A DNA stretch of 27,658 nucleotides from Folioceros fuciformis (taxonomy: Eukaryota; Anthocerotophyta; Anthocerotopsida; Anthocerotales): NCBI GenBank assembly GCA_049999805.1, contig JBNGIO010003075.1:1-27658 (forward strand). The letters are read 5' to 3'. Position 1 is the first letter of the stretch, and each line of letters opens with the position of its first letter. Shown here piece after piece: positions 11,463 to 20,900 of this stretch. Position numbers and translations under genes: made by a program. Under the pieces are notes generated by a model. That model was not told the DNA's origin. It saw nothing but the letters and a program-made list of their open reading frames with translations, and did not search any database.

Positions 11463-13995
11463 ATGGAGCAGGAGCCCAAGGGACTCCTTGTCATCAGCGT
11501 CCCGGCCGCGCAGGGCCAGGGGGCTGGCAAGAAGCAATGGGAGTTCCTGGCGAGCAGCGGGGATTGCACGCTGCTGCCTCCGGAGTACGGCACGCACATT
11601 GACATTCCGGCACCCGGGATGCACTTGCAGCAGCCTGGCCCGCAGCTGTCGGCTCGCCAATTCTGGGCTCGGGGTGCCGGGGGTGGAGCTGGTGCTTCCG
11701 CTGCTTGGCGCAGGAGCAGGAGGGTGCTCTGCGTGTCCCTCCTCCTTACGCTGCTGGTCGTCTCCTGGCTCCGGGCCCCTGCATTATGGGGGAACGATTT
11801 CGAGAGCGAGGAGGACGATGAGGACGAGGGTGTGGTGTATCCGCTGGTGTGGTCCCGGGCCTATGGCAGTCCTGGGGAAGGGACTACCCGACCGGAGGAG
11901 CGCTCTACCTCGGAGGCGTTGCTGGATATGGATGCCAAGCGGAACGCAGCCAGGGCCTTCGTCCTGGGCCGCCCTGAGGGCAACTCTTCCAGGCCTGGCC
12001 GCTCCCTGTTGAGTGCGCTGGCCAACCAGCGGACGGAGATCGGCTACCAGATGGGCCTCATGCCTTGCAACGGGTGAGTGAGAGAGCTCATTCCCTTCCT
12101 GGTATTTGCTGCTCGCCCTGCGTGCCAGCAGTAGCTAGTCTCCTATTGCTGCTTTCTCACTGCGCTTAGTCTTGCTTCTGTCAGGATGTACTACATTGCC
12201 ATGAGAATTGGGCGCGCGGCAAACGTTTATCATCTCGGTGTTGACACAGGGGGGCATCTGAGCTGGCTGTTGTGTGACGCTAACTGCAGTGGGTGTCCAG
12301 TGGTAAGTGAACAGGATGGCATGCTGTTAGGGCAGGGAAGGGGAGAGAGGGAAGGAGGAATGCCATGCTGTGTGACGTCTCACCTCATCCTCATCACATT
12401 CAACCTGCCTCTGTTGCACAGGGTCCTCATGAGTGGTACAAACCAGAGAGCGCCAGGAGGGTGGCTAGGGTGGATCCGCGTTGCGCCCAAGTTGGTGTTG
12501 ATGGAGCAAGGATCGGACAGAAGGGGCACTCAATTTGTAAGTACACGGTGGGCTATTACGACAATAGCACAACGCAGGGCTTCCTGGTGGAAGATGTTCT
12601 CAGCCACAATGGGAAAACCGCCCTCAACGCACGGGTGACGTTTGGGTGATGCACTGCCTTCCATGTCAAGCCCCTTGTTGAGCTCTTAGATGATAGAATG
12701 CTCCTGTGCTGCTTGCTTGTACGTTGTCACTGTATCCATTCCTTATAAGATGGAATCTCTGGATTTGGGCAGCTGTTCTGTTCAGCAAGGCGGACTTCTG
12801 GCCAGATCTCCAGCTCTCCAAGATGGTCTTCTGGCCCTCAGCAAGTCCCCTATGGCTATGTCAAGCCAGCTGACGCCTTTCTTGACCCGCTCCGTCTTCG
12901 GAACCTGTATGTCCACTAGTGGAGGAGGGTACTTATACTTCGGTGGTATAGCACCCAAGGTCTTGGCGTGGACTCCCTACAACATTGATGCAGGACCGTC
13001 CAGGTCTCCACCACTCCTTCATACATTGCTTGGGCTGTTACTTCTGAACGTTGGCATGCCAGAGTTTTGCAATTCTGAAACCTTCTCTTCGTTTGGGGTC
13101 ACGCAGGTCATATTATGTGGTGGACCTTGCCAGCAGCTACTACGGGGACTTCCCACTTTTCTCAAGCTTTCCTGTGTACATAGACAGTGGGACGGCTCTC
13201 AATTACCTCGCAACTGAGCAGTACAAGCTTCTCCTTTCACTTGTAAGACTACCTCACTGCACCATGCCTTTCCCATCCTTCGATCACGACCATCCGCCTG
13301 CTAAACCCTTGCTGTCCACCTCCACAGCTGAGGGACCACGTCCCTCTTGAACGAACTCCCGAAAAATCTGAGCCTTTTCCAGTGTGCTGGCGGGGTCCAA
13401 CCGCCTTCAGGTAAAGCTTGCCTCGAGCTTCATTGTGTCAGCTCACGGGTAGCGTGACCCCATTAAGTCCAATTTTCTTGGATTGGGCAGGACCATGGCG
13501 GATGCAAGCAAGTACTTCAAGACGTTGAAGTTCGGTTTCAAGCAAAATTGGGCAGATCCTAGCCCCTTCTCGCCATACATGGAACTCGGCCCTGAAGGAT
13601 ATCTCAAGATAACCGTAAGGACCTTGCCAGGTCCTGATTGATTCGTTGTGTGTGCGTGTTAAGAACTCAGCCTGCCTGATGCTCGCTTTTGTTTCTGTGT
13701 GGCAGAGATCCGGGAGTGTTTGTCTGGCATTTTTGGAAGATTCCTCTCCAGCCACAATGATCATTGGCTGTAAGAACCTTTCCTCCTCATTGAGTTGATG
13801 GTCGCTTTGCGCTGCAAGTCTCGCAACTCAATCTCCTTGTTCCTCTTTCCTCGTGTGGCAGCCTTGGGCATGCGAGGATACTATATAGTATATGACAACC
13901 AGCGTAACCGATTAGGCTGGGCGCGGGACAGCTGCAGGATACCAGATGCAAAGCCGCAAGCGAAATCTATCCAATCCCAGGGAGTAGGAACATGA
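11463..13995 (+). CDS. Membrane-anchored pepsin-like aspartic protease (9 exons, 574 aa)
   Basis: Family A1 aspartyl protease of the plant type. Exons: 11463-12073, 12185-12302, 12422-12645, 12773-13003, 13107-13242, 13328-13410, 13491-13614, 13706-13769, 13862-13995; phases agree. Residues 1-87 are a Gly/Ala-rich, probably cytosolic tail ending in RRSRR. Residues 88-103 (VLCVSLLLTLLVVSWL) form one membrane segment, followed by an acidic stretch: a type II anchor instead of a signal peptide. Catalytic Asp224 lies in DTGG (usually DTGS), followed by the plant-type HLSWLLCDANC; catalytic Asp421 lies in DSGT. The C-terminus GMRGYYIVYD...RLGWARDSC is characteristic. The layout resembles Arabidopsis At1g49050/APCB1, which cleaves BAG6, but orthology is inferred. 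The start is the first ATG of the frame; a 40-codon ORF precedes it. Confidence 0.9.
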
Positions 13996-14188
13996 ATTTC
14001 ATCGAATCACGAAAAGACTCTTACTCACGGACCTTGTAGTTTGCTAGAGAACATCGATTGGTGCAATTCGAACTGTGTACCTGATCTCGCACAAAGTGTA
14101 TGAGCTGTGCGTTGGTAGGGAAGTGACCGAAGAAAAGACTGGATTTTTTGTTAGTAAACCCTAAGTTCCAGATTGGCCATCTGGAAGA

Positions 14189-15057
14189 ATGACAATTCTG
14201 CGGTGTCTGACGGGACGGTCTGGTACCTCGGTGTCGGGAATTGCAGCAAACACACGATCGTTGGGGCATAGGCGGGAGTGGTGTAGCCAGCAGAAGAGCG
14301 TCTTCCAACACGATGCCGCTCCTGCGCCTGCTGAGGAAGTCAGCCCCGACAAGCAAGTCCTCGAGGCGAGAGGGACAGCTGGAGCGGCCGTCCCTCGTGG
14401 TGTCTTCAAAGTGTAGACTCAACCGTGAATTGCTGCAATCATGCTTTTTCTTGGAAGAATTGGCCTCCACCTTGTTGTGGTTGCTTTTCAGGCTACATTG
14501 CTTGGACAAGTCGCCACAACGCCGAAGCAAAAGGTGTTGAAGAGTGGCAGGACAGTCACCACCTTCTTCGTGGGAACCGGTGGAATGTTCGACAGCGTCC
14601 AAAGAACAACCACGCAGTGGCACAGAGTAACTGTATATGACCAGCCGTTGGGTAATTTGACCATGAAGTTGTTGAAGGCCGGGTAGGTTAGCCTCGTCTT
14701 CTCTTTCGTCTCCCGAAATATATTCACCATTTACTCGCTCGCGACTTACTTGCTTACTCCTGTCTTCCCCCGGTGCTTCTAGTAACCAGGTTTTCGTGGA
14801 GGGCAACTTAGAATGCCGTGTGTTCACTAGAGCTGAAAGCGGTCGGACGATATGGTTGCGTGAGATTGCTGTTCGGCAGCCAGGTTCCCCTCTCTCGCGT
14901 ACTCTCAGCTTCATCACGTTGCTAGTCTCATATGAGGTGGATTTCACGTTGGTGGTGGGTTGAGAGGGTGCCTTGTATGTCAGGTGGAGTTCTCTTCATG
15001 GGTAAAGATGATGAAGCCAACAGCGCTGCTGCATCTCAGGCAGGCAGCGGCCCCTGA
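14189..15057 (+). CDS. Mitochondrial single-stranded DNA-binding protein (4 exons, 195 aa)
   Basis: Plant organellar SSB (mtSSB type), which coats single-stranded mitochondrial DNA in replication and recombination. Exons: 14189-14410, 14492-14682, 14783-14883, 14984-15057; phases agree. Residues 1 to about 40 are Arg/Ser-rich with few acids (MTILRCLTGRSGTSVSG), as expected of a mitochondrial presequence. The OB fold starts in exon 2: ATLLGQVATTP, then GRTVTTFFVGTGGMFD and QWHRVTVYDQPLG, followed in exon 3 by NQVFVEGNLECRVF and WLREIAVRQ. These match Arabidopsis SSB1 (At4g11060) in order and spacing. The C-terminus GVLFMGKDDE plus an Ala/Ser tail is short and not strongly acidic. The donor of intron 1 (AAA|gtgtag) is weak, so that junction is the least certain. 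Confidence 0.88.
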
Positions 15058-15450
15058 AGGAGCTACCTTCCTCATCCGGCAGATATTTTCGTCGAAACGC
15101 GGCTTGACAGCTTCTCTCTTACGTAGGTGGCATTCCGTGAGCTGAGTCTACGCGGTTTTGCCATTCCTAGCTGACATTGACAGCTTTTCTGAACTCGGTG
15201 TCTGGATTATGGAACATTTGAGGTACGGAGAGTCCAACCGTGTCCCTATAAGGGCAGATTCGATGAACTCAGCAACCAGAGACTGTGCGAATTTAGCTTT
15301 GGCCGTTTGTGAGCTCAAGATGAGGCACCCATGGGGTAAACAAAAGAAAATATAAAATAATTGGCTGCTATTACTCTACAGCTGATATGGTACAGCCAGC
15401 TCTGAAGATCTGGCGTCCCCCAAACTGGAAGTGAAGCGAGTCCAGTTGCT
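15058..15450. other. Convergent intergenic region between SSB and serpin
   Basis: About 390 bases between the stop codons of two convergent genes, presumably both 3' UTRs and polyadenylation sites. An A/T-rich patch at about 15345-15360 could serve polyadenylation on either strand. No coding signal was recognised. Confidence 0.5.
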
Positions 15451-17426
15451 TCAGAAGTGCACGTGTTTCCACAAGCTGGAGTACCAGTGGTGCTTGTGTC
15501 GCGGGTGATGTAGGGCGTTCGCATGTGCATGTCCATGCCCGTGACCGTGGTGTCCATGGTGAGCTTTGTGGGCGTGGTGCTGGGAGTGATTACCATGCAC
15601 AGCCGAGCTCGGAAGCATGTGGGCGTTGTGCGCGAGCTGGTTCTCTGTGCTGGGATCCGTCACCCTGCCCATGAAGAGGATAGCGTCTGTGGTGTCATCT
15701 TTGATGACGAAAAGGAAGGGATGATCCGCCACGAAGTCCACCTGCGGCTGGTGATGGCGATGGTGGTGATGCGGGTGGATGTGCATGAGGCCCAAGAGAG
15801 TGTGCGCCGCTGCCGACGTCCTCGTCTCCCCCTCGTACACCTCGATGAAGGCCTGGTGCAACACAGTGGAGATATGGAGCTTGAGGTCCGATCCATCTAC
15901 CACGTCCGAGAAATCTGCCGCCCCCGGTAAGAAGGGCAGCACCAGACCCATGCTCTGCAGCACCTCCCGCACGTCCAGAGCCGGCAGGGAGATCTTGAAG
16001 CGCGGAAGCTTGAATTGGCCCACCTCAGTCTGGTTCACGCACTTCATCATCTGCTGCAGCATCGTGCCGTTCAGCTTGCTCTCCAGCTTGAGCAGCCCGT
16101 ACCGGGCCTCCGGCAGGATGATGTACATGGCCAGATGGCGGTCGTCCGCGTCGTCGTGGTACGGCAGCTTCAGCACCTTGCACTGGTCGAACGTCCCGAT
16201 GAGCCGCTTCTTCTCGCTGGTCATCATGGGAACCTTGACGGTGTGGCCGTTGAGCAGGTGGAAGCCATCGGGCTTGGTGTTCCACTCGTGGAACGGCTCC
16301 TTCCACCGCCCCCTGAAGTAGAGCGCGTTGGTGAGGATGATCCCCTGGCTCTTGCTGCTGGACGGGGACCCGATACCGTGCAGCCGACTGCCTGGATGCC
16401 AGCTCGTATCCTCCCCCTGTCGATCGAGATCCACCGCAGTTCAGTCCAAAAACAACACCACCAACACTTCCAAGCTCAGTGCAGCAAGAAAGGAAAGAAC
16501 ACAAATCATCTCTAGGTCGTCCAATCTGCGTGCGTGCATGATCCAGGAAAGTCCAGAGCATTAAGAAATCGCGCATCTACCTTGTCCCGGAAGTCCATGA
16601 CGTGCACTTCCGTGAGGTACTTGTCCTTGAGAAGCCTGGCGAACGAGGGCTTGACAGGCACGTCTCTGTCCAGCCATAGCCCGTTGGAGAAGGCCTGGAG
16701 GGGGCCGTGAGGATGATTGTTGTGCAGGTGGTGGCCGTTATGATTGTCGTGGCCGTGATGTCCATGTCCGCTGTGGTGCGATGAGTGACGACGTTGCCCG
16801 GAGTGGCTATGGCTGTTGCTGCTCAGATGACCCGAGCTGTGGTTGCTGTAATACCCGTCCGGGTTCAGCGTAAGCTTCACCGGGCCCGGGCTGTGATGTG
16901 GCTGTACCTGTAACTGCTGATCACCGTGGCCAGGGCTCTGATCCGGCAGACCGCGTATATGCCCGGAGCTGTGGTTGCTGTGGTACACGTCCTTGCCATC
17001 CCTCTCAGGAAGGCCTTGCAGGTGCCCCGAGCTGTGGTTGCTGCTGCTGTTGCTGCGGGGCTGGTGATGATGATGATGGTGGTGGTGGTGGTGATTGTCG
17101 TGGGAAGTATCGTGGTGGAAGAATCCGTGCTGGTTTCCATGCCAGTGCTCCACAAACACCGCGGCCAGCATCTCCTCCGCGAATTCATGCATGTAATCAC
17201 TCGGCGGCAGGCCCAAGCTCTTTGAAAACTGCTCCCTGGTCTCTCCTCTTGCCCCGGCTGCCACCATGGCCAGCATCAGCGCAATGCTGAGCGGAGACGC
17301 GCACACGTTCTCCTCGAAGGTGTCATCGAACAGCCGCCTGTAGCAGGTTACGGTGAAGTCCGCCTGCTTGTCCACCTCCTCCCAGAACTCCGAGTCGGTA
17401 TCCGATTCCGACCCAGCAGAGGACAT
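15451..17426 (-). CDS. Histidine-rich serpin (2 exons, 603 aa)
   Basis: Serpin-fold protein, normally a suicide inhibitor of serine or cysteine proteases. Exons: 17426-16581 and 16416-15451, phase 0. Core landmarks: ASPLSIALMLAMVAAGARGET (41-61), FSNGLWLD (246-253), LTNALYFRGRWKEPF (310-324), VPMM, LPRFKISL, and DFVADHPFLFVI (509-520). The hinge is EGETRTSAAA (477-486); Thr at the P14 position and small residues at P12-P9 would permit loop insertion. By spacing, Met493 is P1 and His494 P1'. Extra to the family (usual length about 390): a His-rich insert at about 94-243 with ten consecutive His (112-121), eight His just after P1 (494-504), and a His-rich tail (about 537-603). The helix F segment, normally with an N-x-W-V motif, is eroded to TSWHPGSRLHGI. 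No signal peptide; an in-frame TAA lies just upstream of the ATG, so it is probably nucleocytosolic. Confidence 0.9.
16665..17150 (-). repeat. His-rich low-complexity coding segment with internal repeats
   Basis: Codes for roughly residues 93-254 of the serpin. Ten His codons in a row (CAT/CAC mixture) lie at 17064-17093. The hexapeptide NHSSGH occurs three times (residues 130-135, 151-156, 195-200), the first two followed by a hydrophobic pair and GLP, so part of the insert arose by internal duplication. I count 41 His in residues 94-240. Confidence 0.85.
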
Positions 17427-17984
17427 GGCTTCCAGCAGAAGCAAAGGAAGCAGCAACGTTGCTGCTTAATGCTCTCTGAACCAAACCTGGAATTGCACAC
17501 AGTCGGAGAAGCCTGCAGCCGTCCGCGCTCAGTCTCGGTGAAAAAGGTTGAATCCACTTGCCACCGTTCGTGCGCAAGGCTCGCTGGCAGAAAGGCTGCG
17601 GCCTCGCTTTAGCTTGCCGACATGTGCAAGCCTTCAGCGTTCGTCGGGTCCCTCGTGACTCGTCTCCACCCGCTTGCTTTATTAAGCATCGTTAACCTCC
17701 CCGCAGCCTCCCTGCACATTGTTCGTGTCCTGTTGTTGCCGTGGAAGTTGGTTTGGTGTCAAATCACCGAAACCCAGGGCGTGGATTGGAGCAAGCGGGT
17801 CCCTAAATTTGTCTCTGAGGCGTCTACTTCAGATAAGATGGAGGCAATTTGAGGAGGCTTGCGGCGACAGTCGAAGATCGCGAATCCTCTCCACTTGTCA
17901 GGTGACAGAGGGATTGACGACTGGCATTGATGCATTGCTGAAAATAATGGTGTCACAGACCAACTGATGACCTGACACCTAATC
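17427..17984. other. Serpin upstream region and SPEF2 3' flank
   Basis: About 560 bases between the serpin start and the SPEF2 stop; both genes are on the - strand. It must hold the serpin promoter and the SPEF2 3' UTR. No supported ORF, no RNA gene. A TTAATAAAG-like patch on the - strand near 17680 is the only weak TATA candidate. Confidence 0.45.
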
Positions 17985-20900
17985 CTAAAACGCTGAGAAC
18001 TCCGAGCTCGTAGGCCTTGACTCTTCACTTGGGCCGCCGGCCAGCAAGTGGGAAGCGTTCTGGTTGGTTTCCTTCAGTTGCATCTGGTACAGGTAACCCG
18101 GGACGCAGGTTCTGCCATAGTTGGACACAAGTGCTTCCCTCACTATAGTGGCAGCTCCGGTCTCGAAGAGGTCGAACACCCGGATGGGAGTTTCCTTTGG
18201 TCCTGTAGCTTCAGCGTCCTCCTCATCATCCTTCGAATTCTGTGAACTTTCAGGAGACGCAGACACCTCTGCACAGACAGCACACGCCTCCATGCATGAG
18301 TTCAGACGGTCTGGATTCATGCAAGCTTGCTTGGCAGGACAGCAGAAGGTGAAAAGTGGCGTTAACGTTGTTGGACCTTCTGCCTGCTTCTTGTTGCTTC
18401 TTGGATATGCTTGACTGCAGGCATCTAAGAACTCTTGGACTGTGATGGCGGTTTGCTCACTGAACTCGGATATCCGGTTGTCAGTGCTCGCCAGGCTCTC
18501 TGTGCAGGTTTCTAGGTGGGACAGGAACTCGCGGATGGCGAAGTTGGTGTGGTCGCTGAATTCACTGATGTCTGACGCCCTGCTGTGGATCTCGAAGGGC
18601 TTGAGTAAGTCAGATTCGTCTCGCACGTACTTCACCTCCGCTGGTGGTGTCTGGGCACTGATTTCTGAACCCCGAACCGCCTCCCTGCTGCCTCCGCAGT
18701 CACCTTCTGCTGCACGAACCGGCACAACCAGGCCTTTTTCGTGGCGGATATCGGCAAGCAGTTCCTGCCAACGTTAAGGTTGCCCACATGCGTTAAGGTT
18801 GCCCACATAGACCGACATTCGACGTGCAGTGATCGACATGAAACTAAGAACCCTGAGCTACTTACAATCAGCTCCTCTTGGCTCCAAGTTGCACAACCCG
18901 CTGCTGCTGCTGCCTCCACTCCATACGGGTAAAGTGCTTCCAAAAGCATCTCTGCTGTTATGTCTGGAGGTTCAGATGCAACTCTGCCATTGGGCAAGGC
19001 AAAGGCACTGTCAGCGTCAGTGAGTTTTTGCTCAACACATGGATGTTGACCAACACTATCATCAGATAGTGCAGACTGAGAAAGTCGCGAGGAAAATGTC
19101 AGATGGTGTGCATGCGGAGAGGCATACTCTTGGCTTGAGAGCACTGAGAAAGCCTTCAGCAGAGCTATCCGTCTGTCGACATCTCTGCACAGGAACAGTA
19201 ACAACCTCTGCCAAGGAACACCTGGTTTCCCACCGTCAAGCATCGTGTGTACCACCTTTTTCAAGTGGGCGCCAATTCTTTCACTTCCTCCTTTCTCCTC
19301 TGCAAACAACTGATTCTTGTTAGGTGCCAACGAGGAGGTCTCCCGTCTGCGAAACCAACTAATCGTATGCCGTGGTTCTCCGTACCCAAGTCCAGCCACA
19401 ACCGCATCTTTTGGAAGCCTTGAGAGCTAAGGCAGAACTTGATCTTTCGCCCTCCTTCAATAACTGTGTACAGTTTCAATGTCAGGGCATGAAACACAAT
19501 AGGATCACTGGCCGGGAGGAAGTGGTCTAATTTCAGCTGATTACCACCATTGCAGCTGTCAGGCCTTACAGAATGGACCAGATCCCGTTCAAAATGGGAG
19601 ACTAACCTTTACGTGCTCGAGCGATGTCTTCGAGCGTAGCTCCGGAGATGCACTTATTGTAACGAGTGTCAGCCAACGTAATCAAAAGTGCTCGCCAGTC
19701 GACACGAGTGTGTTCGCCTGCCTCGGGATCGTATATTGATTCCTGAAAGCCAAGCCGCACTACGTTCACCACCTACACCAGCGTGATTCTTGCATACCCA
19801 CTTTGGCGGCACAGCAAACCTGACCTTCATAGTTGCCTCGAAGTTGTCTATCCAGACTTGGAAGGGTCCAGCAGGCCTTCGTTTTGTGCCTGGTAAGCGA
19901 GGGATAACAGTCTGCTTCAAGTCGTCTTTGACTGAGTTGTGTACAACCTCAACGCAATTCGACAGAATAGAGCGGGCTTGGCAGACAGGGAGAACGCCTG
20001 CAACAAGAACGCCGGCACGGATTAGCAGAGCCGTGTGTATCCTTGGACAACTGCGCACCAACGTACCGGTGCAATACACAGAATGTGACCGATATCCCAA
20101 GGATGATGCATGCGAACAAAAGGCAGCCACACCCATGGGAGCTAATGTGCGGAAATCTTCCACAGCTTGTTCAAGTATTTCCATATGCCAAACAACCAAG
20201 TCTGGGGCGGGATCCAAGCCAAGGGGTGCAGGAGGAACCTGAAATTACATGGTTACCGTAGTCAAGCAACTTCATTCTCACTGTACAAGACAAGCAAAGA
20301 GGAGGAGAAGGCTTCGTTTCCAGGTGTTGTAAAGGATCATACCAGTATGAGATGATTCTCATCCACAGTAAACGTTTCTCCATCAAGCTTAAGTCGGTAC
20401 CAGAGTGGAATGCCTTCCGCAACAGCTCGCTCTGCCAGTTCCACCACCTCTGCCACAGCTTGGCATTCCGCCTGCACAAACGATGAGAGAAACTCGTTGA
20501 GCTTTGGGTGAGTAGCAGCTTGACGGCGCACCGTGTGATCACAGACCCCACTCACGTTATATCTGTCCATCATCCATGTTTCCATTAGTTTGGAAGTGCT
20601 CTCGATCATTGGCTGCAATTCTCCAATGTAGACACATGCTTTTCGAACTGCACAACATGCCACACCGAGGGAATGTCAGAGCATCCTTCATGTCTGGCCA
20701 AGCCTGAAGAGCTTTTCACATTAGGGAACAGAAGGTGAAGATACAAACAAACGTACCAATGAGCTCAACACGACCTCGGAAGATCTCATTTTCTCGCAGC
20801 ACAGTATCTGATATTTCATCTGGCTGGTCATTCACCTTGGGGGGCTCCCTCGCATTTCCTCCCTTGATTTTCTGTTCCAGGGCCTTCAGCTCATCCTTCT

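Noticed and set aside
11012-11602. 196-residue open frame overlapping the protease start
   Set aside because: It is Arg/Pro/Leu-rich in the manner of GC-rich shadow frames and runs into exon 1 of the protease in another frame.
14021-14947. 308-residue open frame on the - strand
   Set aside because: It lies opposite the mitochondrial SSB exons, spans their introns without regard to them, and has no recognisable domain.
15523-17290. + strand open frames opposite the serpin
   Set aside because: Met/Val/Trp-rich frames here are the complement of His codons (CAC/CAT read as GTG/ATG) and not genes.
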